Assembly: GCF_005403045.1 (NCBI RefSeq)
Contig: NZ_BJCL01000001.1
Location: 806,001-870,000, forward strand
Origin: Pseudaquabacterium pictum
Lineage (GTDB): Bacteria; Pseudomonadota; Gammaproteobacteria; Burkholderiales; Burkholderiaceae_C
Direction: 5' to 3'
DNA length: 64,000 nt
This document shows, piece by piece, positions 1 through 7,892 of this stretch. Both the position numbers and the translations under genes were made by a program. How positions within the stretch are numbered: position 1 is the first letter of the stretch; the number at the start of each line of letters is the position of its first letter. The notes beneath the pieces were generated by a model. That model was not told where the DNA came from. It did no database searches and saw only the letters and a list, made by a program, of their open reading frames with translations.

Positions 1-36
1 GACCATCGCGATCAGGAACAGCTCGGCGGTATTCAT
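1..36 (-). CDS. 5' end of an unidentified gene, cut by window edge
   Basis: On the minus strand an ATG at 36 opens a frame that runs off the window after 12 codons, reading MNTAELFLIAMV. This is hydrophobic from the third residue on and could be a membrane protein. It lies 33 bases downstream of argO on the same strand. No clear ribosome binding site is visible in that gap and 12 residues cannot identify a family, so the call rests only on the open frame, codon use and the tight spacing. Confidence 0.3.
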   Translation of the reverse strand, partial: MNTAELFLIAMV

Positions 37-69
37 GGCGGCGCGCAGTGTGGCACGCGCGGCGTGGGC

Positions 70-720
70 TCAGCCGCCAGCCCAGGCATGCCGCAGCAGC
101 AGGCCGGCCAGGCTCCACATCGTCACGCCGATCACGCCATCCAGCAGCTGCCAGGCCCGCGGCCGCGCGAACCAGGGCGCCAGCCAGCGCGCACCGAAGC
201 CCAGCAGGCTGAACCAGCCCAGGCTGGCACTGCAGGCGCCGGCGATGAACCAGCCACGCAGCGCGGCCGGCTGCTGGGCGCCGATGCTGCCGACCAGCAG
301 CACCGTGTCCAGGTAGACGTGCGGATTCAGCAGGGTGAAGGCCGCGGCCTGGGCCAGCACCATGCCGCGCCCCTGGCCCGCGCTGCCGCCGGCCGCCTGC
401 AGGCTCTGGGCCTGCCGCGCGCGGCGAAGGGCCCGCCAGCCATAGACCGCCAGGAACACCGCACCGGCGGCCGCCAGCGCCCGGGCCAGGTCGGGACGCA
501 CGCCCAGTGCCTGGCCCATGCCCAGCACGCCGGCGGCGATCAGCAGCGCGTCGGCCGCCGCGCAGAACAGCACCACGCTGCCGACATGGGCGCGCTGCAG
601 CCCCTGGCGCAGCACGAACGCGTTCTGCGCGCCGATGGCCACGATCAGCCCCAGGCCCAGGGCCAGGCCCTGGGAGAACACCGCCATCCCGGCGGCCGAC
701 ATCGGATGCGACACCATCAT
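70..720 (-). CDS. argO: LysE/ArgO-family basic amino acid exporter
   Basis: This 216-residue inner-membrane protein belongs to the LysE superfamily, which exports arginine or lysine. The family signature GAQNAF lies at residues 30-35 after the first membrane segment, followed by further hydrophobic segments, and the length is normal for the family. The start is one of two tandem ATG codons (720 or 717). An internal Met at residue 12 would give a start closer to that of characterised homologues. The gene diverges from an ArgP/LysG-type LysR regulator, the classic pairing in which the regulator senses lysine or arginine and activates the exporter. The family and context are firm; the choice between arginine and lysine is inference. 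Confidence 0.88.
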   Translation of the reverse strand: MMVSHPMSAAGMAVFSQGLALGLGLIVAIGAQNAFVLRQGLQRAHVGSVVLFCAAADALLIAAGVLGMGQALGVRPDLARALAAAGAVFLAVYGWRALRRARQAQSLQAAGGSAGQGRGMVLAQAAAFTLLNPHVYLDTVLLVGSIGAQQPAALRGWFIAGACSASLGWFSLLGFGARWLAPWFARPRAWQLLDGVIGVTMWSLAGLLLRHAWAGG

Positions 721-755
721 CCGCTCAGCTTGCCAGCCGCAGCGGATGAAGACAA

Positions 756-792
756 ACTGAATCGACTGAATCTGCTGAAGAGAAACTGAATC
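756..792. promoter_or_regulatory. Three direct ACTGAATC repeats between argO and argP
   Basis: The 73-base divergent intergenic region holds three exact copies of ACTGAATC starting at 756, 765 and 785. The first and third are extended to AAACTGAATCGA. The stretch is AT-rich compared with its surroundings and ends just before the argP start codon. It is a candidate ArgP binding region or part of the regulator's leader. The repeats are seen directly; the binding role is inferred. Confidence 0.4.
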
Positions 793-793
793 G

Positions 794-1690
794 ATGCTGG
801 ACTATGCCGCCCTCAGCGCCCTGGCCGCCGTGGTCCGCGAGGGCAGCTTCGAGCGCGCCGCCGCGGCGCTGCATGTGACGCCCTCGGCCGTCTCCCAGCG
901 GGTGCGCCTGCTGGAGGAGCGGGTGGGCTGCGCCCTGGTGGTGCGCGGCCTGCCCTGCCGGCCCACCGACACCGGCCAGCGGCTGTGCCGGCATGTCGAC
1001 CAGGTGCGCCTGCTGGAGCAGGACCTGCAGGGCGCCCTGCCCGCGCTGGCGCCGGGCGGCGGCGTGCGGGTCACCCTGCCGGTGGCCGTCAATGCCGACA
1101 GCCTGGCCACCTGGTTCGCGCCGGCCGTCGCGGGATTCGCGGCCGACGCGCCGGTGCTGCTGGACCTGGCCGTCGACGACCAGGACCACACCGCCGACTG
1201 GCTGCGCCGCGGCACCGTGCTGGCCGCGGTGACCGGCACGGCCCGGCCCGCCGCCGGCTGCAACAGCCGGCCGCTGGGCGCGATGCGCTACATCGCAGCC
1301 GCCAGCCCGGGCTTCGTGGCGCGCTACTTTCCGGCCGGCGTGGGTGCCGCCAGCCTGGCGCAGGCGCCCAGCCTGGTGTTCAACAGCAAGGATGCATTGC
1401 AGGCCCGCTGGGTGCAGCGCCTGTGCCACCGGCCGGTGGACCTGCCGGGCCACCGTGTGCCGTCGCCGCAGGCCTTCGTGGCGGCGGGGCTGGCCGGCAT
1501 GGGCTGGGGCCTGCATCCGCTGGCGCTGGTGGACCACCATCTGCGCGACGGCACACTGGTGGCCCTGGTGCCCGACACGCCACTGGATGTGCCGCTGTAC
1601 TGGCAGCAGGCACGCGCCACCGGTCAGGTGCTCGACGGCCTGACCCGCGCCGTGGTGGCCGCCGCTGCAGCCGCGCTGCGGCCGGCCTGA
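794..1690 (+). CDS. argP: LysR-family regulator ArgP (IciA/LysG type)
   Basis: This 298-residue protein has an N-terminal winged helix-turn-helix (about residues 4-60, with the recognition region around VTPSAVSQRVRLLE) and a LysR effector-binding domain. The shortened dimerisation linker and the length match the ArgP/LysG group. ArgP binds DNA and responds to lysine or arginine to control the exporter argO, which starts 73 bases away on the opposite strand. The ATG at 794 sits behind a GAAGAGA purine stretch. The regulatory link to argO is inferred from family knowledge and the divergent arrangement. Confidence 0.85.
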   Translation: MLDYAALSALAAVVREGSFERAAAALHVTPSAVSQRVRLLEERVGCALVVRGLPCRPTDTGQRLCRHVDQVRLLEQDLQGALPALAPGGGVRVTLPVAVNADSLATWFAPAVAGFAADAPVLLDLAVDDQDHTADWLRRGTVLAAVTGTARPAAGCNSRPLGAMRYIAAASPGFVARYFPAGVGAASLAQAPSLVFNSKDALQARWVQRLCHRPVDLPGHRVPSPQAFVAAGLAGMGWGLHPLALVDHHLRDGTLVALVPDTPLDVPLYWQQARATGQVLDGLTRAVVAAAAAALRPA

Positions 1691-1700
1691 GCGCCACGCC

Positions 1701-1706
1701 TAGAAT
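1701..1706 (+). promoter_or_regulatory. Candidate -10 element of tRNA-Ser
   Basis: TAGAAT lies nine bases before the mature tRNA 5' end, which fits a -10 box for a short tRNA leader. A near-identical context (CCTAGAATTGCGG) precedes metG at about 62329. No convincing -35 is visible because the region overlaps the 3' end of argP. Confidence 0.4.
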
Positions 1707-1715
1707 CTGCGGTCT

Positions 1716-1803
1716 GGAAGCGTGGCAGAGTGGTCGATTGCACCGGTCTTGAAAACCGGCGACGGGCAACCGTCCGTGAGTTCGAATCTCACCGCTTCCG
1801 CCA
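1716..1803 (+). tRNA. tRNA-Ser, anticodon TGA
   Basis: The 88-base gene folds into a class II tRNA. The acceptor stem GGAAGCG (1716-1722) pairs with CGCTTCC (1793-1799), followed by discriminator G and an encoded CCA. The anticodon stem CCGGT/ACCGG encloses a loop with anticodon TGA at 1750-1752. A long variable arm (GACGG/CCGTC) and the T-loop TTCGAAT are present. The anticodon reads UCA and other UCN serine codons. No integrase or duplicated 3' tRNA end is seen nearby. Confidence 0.98.
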
Positions 1804-1859
1804 GGATCCGATGTTTGCCGCCTGCCGGCGCGCGGCGCATGTCGACAGGCACATTGGCG

Positions 1860-3407
1860 TCAGGTTGACGACCGCCCTGGTTTTGTCCGCGCTTGCGGCA
1901 CCACGCCCCGCAGCACCTGCGCCAGCGACTCGGCGCGCGCCACGATCTGCTGCGCGGGCACACCGGCGAACGACAGCAGCAGCCCCGGCTGTGGTGCAGT
2001 CACCGCATAGCTCGACAGCGGAATCACCGTGACGCCGCGGGACGCGGCATCGGCGGCCACGGCCCGGTCATCGCATCCCGCCGGCAGCGACAGGGCGAGG
2101 TGCACGCCACGCGGGCCACCCAGCAGCCGCATTGGCGGACGCGCCGCCACCAGCGCGGGCACCTGCTGCAACAGGGTCTGCACCAGGATCTCCCGGCGGG
2201 CTGCAAACGCCTCCCGCAGGCGGCGCACATGCGCGGCGTAGTGGCCCTCGGCCATGAAGCGCGCCATCGTCAGCTGCAGCAGCTGGTCGCCATCGCGGTC
2301 GTAGTCGGTGGCCGCAGATGCAAACACCTCGGCCAGCACAGCCGGCACGATGGCGAAGGCCAGGCGGATGCCGGGGAACATCGTCTTGCTGAAGCTGCCC
2401 AGGTAGATCACCCGGTTGCCGGCGCCGGTGGTGGCGTCCAACCCCTGCAGTGACGGGTGAGGCGCGCCGCTGTAGCGGAACTCGCTGTCGTAGTCGTCTT
2501 CCAGCAGCACCGTGCCGTGGGCGCGGGCATGGTCCAGCCAGGCCTGCCGGCGCGCCGGTGACATGGTCACCCCGGTGGGGAACTGGTGCGAAGGGGTCAG
2601 GTAGGCCAGCTTGGCGCCCGGGCCGCCTGGTGCGGGCGGCACCACCGCGCCGTCCGCATCCAGCGGCAGCGGTTGCAGCACCAGGCCCAGGTCCTCCAGG
2701 GCGCGGTGGGCGGCCCAGTAGCACGGGTCCTCGATCCAGGCCCGGTCGCCCGCATCGCACAGCAGCCGGGCGACCAGGGCGATGGACTGCGCCGTGCCAT
2801 CGGTCAGCACCACCTGCCCGGGGGTGCAGCGCACGCCGCGTGTGGCATGCACATGGGCGGCGATGGCAGCCCTCAGCTGCGGCGCGCCGCCCGAATGGCC
2901 GCGGCCCAGCTGCGCCGCATCAGTGTGCCGCAGGCCCTCGGCCATGAGGCGGTTCCACAGCGCCTGGGGAAACAGCGTGGCGTCGAAAAGACCGGGGCAG
3001 AACGGCCGCTCCACCCAGAAGCGGTGCAGCGGATCACCGCGGTAGCGCCGGCCGCGCTGAGACAGTTCCGGCGGCGGCGCGGCGGCGGGCGCGGCTGGCA
3101 CCGCTGCCGGCAGCTGCACGCCGTCCTGGACCAGCGGCCGCACAAAGGTGCCCGATCCATGCCCGGCCACCACGAAGCCTTCGGCACCCAGCTGGGCATA
3201 GGCCGCCACCACGGTGTTGCGTGCCACGCCGATGCGATCGGCCAGCGCCCGGGTGCTGGGCAGGCGGCTGGTGGGCTGCAGCACGCCCTGCTGGATCGCA
3301 CCGCGCAGGGCCTGGGTCAGCTGCGCGCCGCGTGCCTGCCCGCCTGCGTCTGCGCGGTGGCGCAGCACCCATTCGGCCAGGCTGTCGGTGATGGGAAGCA
3401 AGGGCAT
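1860..3407 (-). CDS. MocR/GabR-like (PdxR family) transcription regulator
   Basis: This 515-residue protein has an N-terminal GntR-type winged helix (about residues 10-90, with SRLPSTRALADRIGVARNTV) joined by a proline/alanine-rich linker to a fold-type I aminotransferase domain. The PLP lysine is K341 in GSFSKT. MocR proteins use PLP plus an amine or amino acid as the signal; GabR is the GABA-responsive example. The open frame extends upstream to 3746, but the extension overlaps the divergent ligase gene, so the ATG at 3407 is chosen, where homologues begin. It diverges from a gamma-glutamyl-polyamine-synthetase-like gene, which suggests control of the polyamine/GABA genes. The effector is unknown. 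Confidence 0.85.
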   Translation of the reverse strand: MPLLPITDSLAEWVLRHRADAGGQARGAQLTQALRGAIQQGVLQPTSRLPSTRALADRIGVARNTVVAAYAQLGAEGFVVAGHGSGTFVRPLVQDGVQLPAAVPAAPAAAPPPELSQRGRRYRGDPLHRFWVERPFCPGLFDATLFPQALWNRLMAEGLRHTDAAQLGRGHSGGAPQLRAAIAAHVHATRGVRCTPGQVVLTDGTAQSIALVARLLCDAGDRAWIEDPCYWAAHRALEDLGLVLQPLPLDADGAVVPPAPGGPGAKLAYLTPSHQFPTGVTMSPARRQAWLDHARAHGTVLLEDDYDSEFRYSGAPHPSLQGLDATTGAGNRVIYLGSFSKTMFPGIRLAFAIVPAVLAEVFASAATDYDRDGDQLLQLTMARFMAEGHYAAHVRRLREAFAARREILVQTLLQQVPALVAARPPMRLLGGPRGVHLALSLPAGCDDRAVAADAASRGVTVIPLSSYAVTAPQPGLLLSFAGVPAQQIVARAESLAQVLRGVVPQARTKPGRSST

Positions 3408-3447
3408 CGGTGGCGGCAGACGGGCAGGCAAGACAGCGCAAGGAAAG

Positions 3448-3498
3448 TGGACCCATGCTAGCCCGGCACAGTGGTCCAGTTCCGCCGTGTGGTGGTCC
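3448..3498. promoter_or_regulatory. Candidate MocR operator: GTGGTCC direct repeat and inverted copy
   Basis: Two exact GTGGTCC copies start at 3471 and 3492, 21 bases (two helical turns) apart. A TGGACC at 3448-3453 forms an inverted repeat with GGTCCA at 3473-3478. The sites lie in the 154-base divergent gap between the regulator and the ligase. Directly repeated half-sites on one DNA face are typical of GabR/MocR regulators. The binding is inferred. Confidence 0.45.
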
Positions 3499-3561
3499 CT
3501 AGCATCCAGCCTGCCCTCCCCTCCACGCCCCGTCCCGGGCCCCACAGCGCGATCACCTGCC

Positions 3562-4938
3562 ATGCGACTTGTTGCCCCTGAAGCTGCTGCACTGGCGGCG
3601 GCGCTCGATGCGGCCGACGCCCGCAGCGTGGAATGCGCGATGGCCGACTTCGGCTCACGCGCACGCGGCAAGCGGGTCAGCCGCGGTGACTTCTGCGCCG
3701 CCGGTGGCTGCGCCCTGCCCACGGTCACGCTGGGCATGGGCATCACCGGCGGGTCACCGGCCGAGGTCTTCGGCAGCCTGCTGCCCCAGGCCTATGCCGA
3801 CATGCAGTTGGTGCCCGACCTGCAGACGCTGCGCCCCCGCCCCGGCCGCCCAGGCGAAGCCACGGTGCTGTGCGAACCCGCTGGCCAGTGGCTGTCACCG
3901 CGCCATGGCCGCCTGGTCGACGCCGCCGAGTTCTCGCCGCGCGCCGCACTGCGCCGGGTGCTGCGCGCCTACGGCGCTGCCGGCCTCACCGTGGTGGCCG
4001 CGCCCGAGCTGGAGCTGTACCTGCTGCAGCGCAGCGAGGCGGGTCTGACCGCCGCCACGCCCTGGCCGGGCGCGCCGGTGCGCGAATCGGCCTGCGAGCC
4101 CTATTCGCTGGAGCGCAGCACGCACTTCGAGGCCTACTTCGACGCGCTGTATGCCGGGGCCGGCAGCCTGGGCATCTCGCTGTCGGGCCATCTGCACGAG
4201 GCCGCCTACAGCCAGTTCGAAGTGAACTTCGAGCCCGGCGAGCCGCTGGCCCAGGCCGATGCGGTGTTCCGCTTCAAGCGCCTGGCGCGGGAACTGGCGG
4301 CCCGCCACGGCTTCCTGGCCAGCTTTGCGGCCAAGCCCTTCCTGGACCAGCCGGGCACCGGCATGCACTGGCATTTCAGCCTGCAACGCCAAGCCGATGC
4401 CTGGCCGCCTGTGTTTGCCGACCCGCAGGGGCGGTCGACACCGGCGCTGTCGCATTTCCTCGCCGGCCTGCAGGCCGGGGGCGCGGCGGCCATGGCCTTC
4501 TTCGCGCCGCACGACATGTCCTACGAGCGCATCCGCCTCAGCGATTCATCGCCCACCCATGCCGACTGGGGAGAGGACGACCGCCACGCCGCCTTCCGCA
4601 TCCCGGCCTCCGGCCCGGCGGCCCGGCGCGTCGAGAACCGCCTGCCCGGCGGCGATGCCAATCCCTACCTGGTGGTGGCGGCCACGCTGGCCCTGGGACT
4701 GGACGGCCTGCAGGCCGGCGTGCCCGCCAGCGCCGGCAAGACGCCCGCCATGGCCCTGCCCCGCAGCCTGCCGCAGGCACTGGATGCGCTGGCCGACAGC
4801 TGCAGCTTGCGCCGCTGGCTGGGCGCGCCGCTGCTCGATCTCTTCCAGGCACTCAAGCGGCATGAGCACGCCGAACGCCAGGCCCTGGCCGATCCCCGCG
4901 CCGACTGGGACTTGAAGCACCTGACCGAACTGGCCTGA
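3562..4938 (+). CDS. Glutamine synthetase-like gamma-glutamylpolyamine synthetase
   Basis: This 458-residue protein has the glutamine synthetase beta-grasp and catalytic domains. Visible conserved pieces include APELELYLL, a QFEVNFEPGEPL segment, GTGMHWHFSL and the C-terminal NRLPGGDANPYL. These place it in the PuuA/GlnA3 group, which ligates glutamate to a primary amine using ATP, rather than true assimilatory glutamine synthetase. The ATG at 3562 is chosen over a long upstream extension that runs through the divergent regulator's promoter. It is followed 26 bases later by an FAD amine oxidase, forming a ligase-oxidase pair. A second copy of the pair lies at 7893-13418. The amine substrate is not readable from the sequence. 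Confidence 0.82.
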   Translation: MRLVAPEAAALAAALDAADARSVECAMADFGSRARGKRVSRGDFCAAGGCALPTVTLGMGITGGSPAEVFGSLLPQAYADMQLVPDLQTLRPRPGRPGEATVLCEPAGQWLSPRHGRLVDAAEFSPRAALRRVLRAYGAAGLTVVAAPELELYLLQRSEAGLTAATPWPGAPVRESACEPYSLERSTHFEAYFDALYAGAGSLGISLSGHLHEAAYSQFEVNFEPGEPLAQADAVFRFKRLARELAARHGFLASFAAKPFLDQPGTGMHWHFSLQRQADAWPPVFADPQGRSTPALSHFLAGLQAGGAAAMAFFAPHDMSYERIRLSDSSPTHADWGEDDRHAAFRIPASGPAARRVENRLPGGDANPYLVVAATLALGLDGLQAGVPASAGKTPAMALPRSLPQALDALADSCSLRRWLGAPLLDLFQALKRHEHAERQALADPRADWDLKHLTELA

Positions 4939-4964
4939 CGGCCAGTGCCACCCCGAGGATCCCG

Positions 4965-6260
4965 ATGTTCCACAGCGGCTCTGACCACCTGCCCACCTAC
5001 TACGCCGCCACCAGCGCCGACCGCCTGCGGCTGCGCCCCAGCCTGGGCGACGATCTCGATGTCGACGTGTGCGTGGTCGGCGGCGGCTTCTTCGGCCTGT
5101 ACTGCGCGCTGGAGATGGCCCGCGCCGGGCGCCGCGTGGCGGTGCTGGAGGCCAGCCGCGTGGGCTGGGGCGCCTCGGGCCGCAACGGTGGCCAGCTGGT
5201 GGCAGGCTTCGCCTGCGGCATGCAGCGACTGAAAGCGGTGATCGGCCAGTCCCGCGCCAAGGACATGTTCCAGGAGTCACTGCGCTCGGTGCAGCTGATC
5301 AAGGCCTTCATCGGCCAGGAGGGCATCGACTGTGACCTGGCCCCCGGCCACATCGAGGTGGCGGTGCTGCCGCGCCGCGTCAAGCTGTTGACCGATGGCA
5401 TCGAGGAAGCCGCGCGCGAATGGGGCTACGACCAGTTCCGCTTCATCCCGAAGGTCGACCTGCCGGCCTATGTCGATTCACCGCGCTTCCTGGCCGGCAT
5501 GCTGGATGCCGAGGCGGCCCACCTCCATCCGCTGAAGTACGTGCTGGGCCTGGCCGAGGTGGTGGAGCGCAGCGGCGCCACCATCCACGAGCTGACCCGG
5601 GTGACCGGCTACGAAGAATTGGCCGACGGCATCCGCGTCGACACCGCCGGCGGAGCCCGGGTGCGCTGCCACCAGCTGGTGCTGGCCGGCAATGCCTACA
5701 TCGACAAGGTCGACCGCCGGCTGCAGGCGCGGGTGCTGCCGGTGGGCAGCTTCATCGGCGTGACCGAGGTGCTGGGCGAGGCGGCCTGCCGCCGGCTGAT
5801 GCCGAAGAACACCGCCGTCTACGACAACCAGTTCATCCTGGAATACTTCCGCACCACGGCCGACCACCGGCTGCTGTTCGGCGGCGGCTGCACCTACATG
5901 GGCGGCACGCCGGCCGATCTGCCGCGGGTGATGCAGGGCCACATCGGCCGGGTGTTTCCGCATCTCGCCGCGGTGAAGATGGACTTTGCCTGGGGTGGGC
6001 ACATCGACATCACGCTGCGCCGCATGCCCGACTGGGGGCGCCGCGGCGACCGGGTGTTCTGGGCCCAGGGCTTCTGCGGCCACGGCCTGGTGCCCACCCG
6101 CGTGGCGGCCACCCTGGTCACCGAGGCCATGCAGGGCCGGCCCGACCGGCTCGACGCCTTCAACGGCATCGTCAACCCGCCATTCCTGGGCGGCGAGTGG
6201 CTGGGTGGCCTGCAGCAGGCCGTGGGCATGGGCTGGTACCGGCTGCGGGACATGGTGTGA
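4965..6260 (+). CDS. FAD-dependent gamma-glutamylputrescine oxidase-like protein
   Basis: This 431-residue protein belongs to the DAO/PuuB family. It has a Rossmann motif near residues 29-57 (VVGGGFFGL followed by an acidic end VLEA) and the family's GWGASGRNGGQ segment. PuuB oxidises the gamma-glutamyl-amine made by PuuA to the aldehyde, releasing ammonia and hydrogen peroxide. The gene follows the ligase by 26 bases with AGGATCCCG before the ATG, so the two are probably co-transcribed. It is a paralogue of the protein encoded at 7893-9179. The two genes probably serve different amines or conditions. Confidence 0.82.
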   Translation: MFHSGSDHLPTYYAATSADRLRLRPSLGDDLDVDVCVVGGGFFGLYCALEMARAGRRVAVLEASRVGWGASGRNGGQLVAGFACGMQRLKAVIGQSRAKDMFQESLRSVQLIKAFIGQEGIDCDLAPGHIEVAVLPRRVKLLTDGIEEAAREWGYDQFRFIPKVDLPAYVDSPRFLAGMLDAEAAHLHPLKYVLGLAEVVERSGATIHELTRVTGYEELADGIRVDTAGGARVRCHQLVLAGNAYIDKVDRRLQARVLPVGSFIGVTEVLGEAACRRLMPKNTAVYDNQFILEYFRTTADHRLLFGGGCTYMGGTPADLPRVMQGHIGRVFPHLAAVKMDFAWGGHIDITLRRMPDWGRRGDRVFWAQGFCGHGLVPTRVAATLVTEAMQGRPDRLDAFNGIVNPPFLGGEWLGGLQQAVGMGWYRLRDMV

Positions 6261-6286
6261 GCCAGCTGCTGATGACCACTTCGGGC

Positions 6287-6302
6287 GCCGCCTGCAGGCG
6301 GC
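6287..6302. terminator. Palindrome between convergent genes
   Basis: GCCGCCTGCAGGCGGC is a perfect 16-base palindrome in the 85-base gap between the convergent oxidase and aldehyde dehydrogenase genes. The position suits a shared terminator for both strands. There is no T tract on either side, so the call is tentative. Confidence 0.35.
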
Positions 6303-6345
6303 CGGTGCAGCACCGCATCCGCAGCGGCGGAGGCCTGGCGCGTGC

Positions 6346-7863
6346 TCAAGCCGGATCGATGCGCAACCAGGTGGTCTTCAGCTCGGTGTACTTGTCGAAG
6401 GCATGCAGGCTCTTGTCGCGGCCATTGCCACTCTGCTTCATGCCGCCGAAGGGCACGGTGATGTCGTCGTCGTTGTACTGGTTCACATGCACCGTGCCGG
6501 CGCGCAGGCCGCGCGCCACGCGGTGGGCCTGGCTCAAGTCACGGCTCCAAACGCCGGCCTGCAGGCCGTAGGGGCTGTCGTTGGCCAGGGCCAGGGCCTG
6601 CGCCTCGGTGTCGAAGCGCAGGACGCTGGCCACCGGGCCGAAGACTTCCTCGGTGGCGATGCCCATGCCCGGCTCCACCTGGTCGAAGACCGTGGGTGCC
6701 ACATAGCAGGCGCTGGGCGCATCGGCCACGCGCTGGCCGCCGACGGCACAGCGGGCGCCGGCAGCCCGCGCACCGTCGATGAAGGCCAGCACGCTGTCGG
6801 CATGCGCGGCATCCACCAGGGCGCCCATGCCGGCCTGCGGGTCCAGCGGATCGCCCGGCTGGTAGTGCGCGGTCTGCGCCACCAGCGCTTGCACGAACTG
6901 GTCGGCCAGGCTGCGGTGCACCAGCACGCGTGACGGCGCATTGCAGGATTCGCCCTGGTTGTAGAACAGCGTGCCGGCCACGGCCGCCGCCGCGCCTTCC
7001 ACATCGCTGCCGGGGAACACCAGCACCGCCGACTTGCCGCCCAGTTCGGTGAACATGCGCTTCAGGTTGGACTGTCCGGCATAGCCGAACATGCGCTTGC
7101 CGATGCGGGTGGACCCGGTGAAGCCGATGCCGTCCACGTCCATGTGCAGGGCCAGGGCTTCGCCGGCTTCATGGCCGTAGCCGGGCACCACGTTCAACAC
7201 ACCCGGCGGCAAGCCTGCCTCCAGCGCCAGCTCGGCCAGCCGCATCGCCGAGAACGGCGAGCGTTCACTGGGCTTGAGCACCACGCTGTTGCCCGCGGCC
7301 AGGGCCGGTCCCAGCTTCCACGCGCTCATCAGCAGCGGGTAGTTCCAGGGCACGATGGCGCCCACCACGCCCAGCGGTTCACGGGTGATTAGCGCCAGCG
7401 CGTCGGCGGCCGTGGGGGCCACTTCGTCGTAGATCTTGTCCACCGCCTCGCCGTACCAGGCCAGGGTGCGCGCGGTGCCGGGCACATCGGCCGCCAGTGA
7501 GCGCGCGATGGGCTTGCCCATGTCGATGGTCTCGATCAGCGCCAGTTCCTCGGCCGCAGCCAGCACCCGGCGCGACCATTCCACCAGCACCGCCTTGCGC
7601 CGGGCGGGCGATTGCAGCCGCCAGCGGCCGTCGTCGAACGCAGCACGCGCGCTGCGCACCGCGCGGTCGATGTCGGCCTCGGCACCGCGTGCAATCGGCG
7701 GCAGTGGGTGGTCGGCGCCGGGTGATCGCTTGGTGAAGCTGCGGCCATCGGCGGCGTCGCAGCGCCGGCCGTCGATCCACAGGCGGCCGTCGAGTTGCAG
7801 TGCGGCGGCGCGGGCGTGCCAGTCGGCGCGGGTGGGCGCGGCCTGGGGGGTGGTGTCGGACAT
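6346..7863 (-). CDS. puuC: Gamma-glutamyl-gamma-aminobutyraldehyde dehydrogenase (PuuC-like)
   Basis: This 505-residue NAD(P)-dependent aldehyde dehydrogenase has PWNYP at 172-176, the general base E273 in ELGG and the catalytic C307 in QGESCNAP. The C-terminal FGGMKQSGNGRDKSLHAFDKYT matches the PuuC/AldB-like group (quoted in two overlapping parts: FGGMKQSGNGRD, KSLHAFDKYT). It would oxidise the aldehyde produced by the PuuB-type oxidases. AGGAG sits seven to eleven bases before the ATG. It is the last gene of the minus-strand operon, 29 bases after the upstream oxidase gene. PuuC has broad substrate range, so 3-hydroxypropionaldehyde or betaine-aldehyde-like substrates cannot be excluded. 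Confidence 0.84.
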   Translation of the reverse strand: MSDTTPQAAPTRADWHARAAALQLDGRLWIDGRRCDAADGRSFTKRSPGADHPLPPIARGAEADIDRAVRSARAAFDDGRWRLQSPARRKAVLVEWSRRVLAAAEELALIETIDMGKPIARSLAADVPGTARTLAWYGEAVDKIYDEVAPTAADALALITREPLGVVGAIVPWNYPLLMSAWKLGPALAAGNSVVLKPSERSPFSAMRLAELALEAGLPPGVLNVVPGYGHEAGEALALHMDVDGIGFTGSTRIGKRMFGYAGQSNLKRMFTELGGKSAVLVFPGSDVEGAAAAVAGTLFYNQGESCNAPSRVLVHRSLADQFVQALVAQTAHYQPGDPLDPQAGMGALVDAAHADSVLAFIDGARAAGARCAVGGQRVADAPSACYVAPTVFDQVEPGMGIATEEVFGPVASVLRFDTEAQALALANDSPYGLQAGVWSRDLSQAHRVARGLRAGTVHVNQYNDDDITVPFGGMKQSGNGRDKSLHAFDKYTELKTTWLRIDPA

Positions 7864-7892
7864 CGTGGTCTCCTGTGGTGGGGCCTGGCGCC

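Noticed and set aside
1716-1803. tRNA-Ser as attachment site of an integrated element
   Set aside because: No integrase, no direct repeat of the tRNA 3' end was seen, and genes on both sides have uniform composition.
3408-3746. N-terminal extension of the MocR gene to 3746
   Set aside because: The extension would overlap the divergent ligase start and promoter, and has low-complexity composition; homologues start near 3407.
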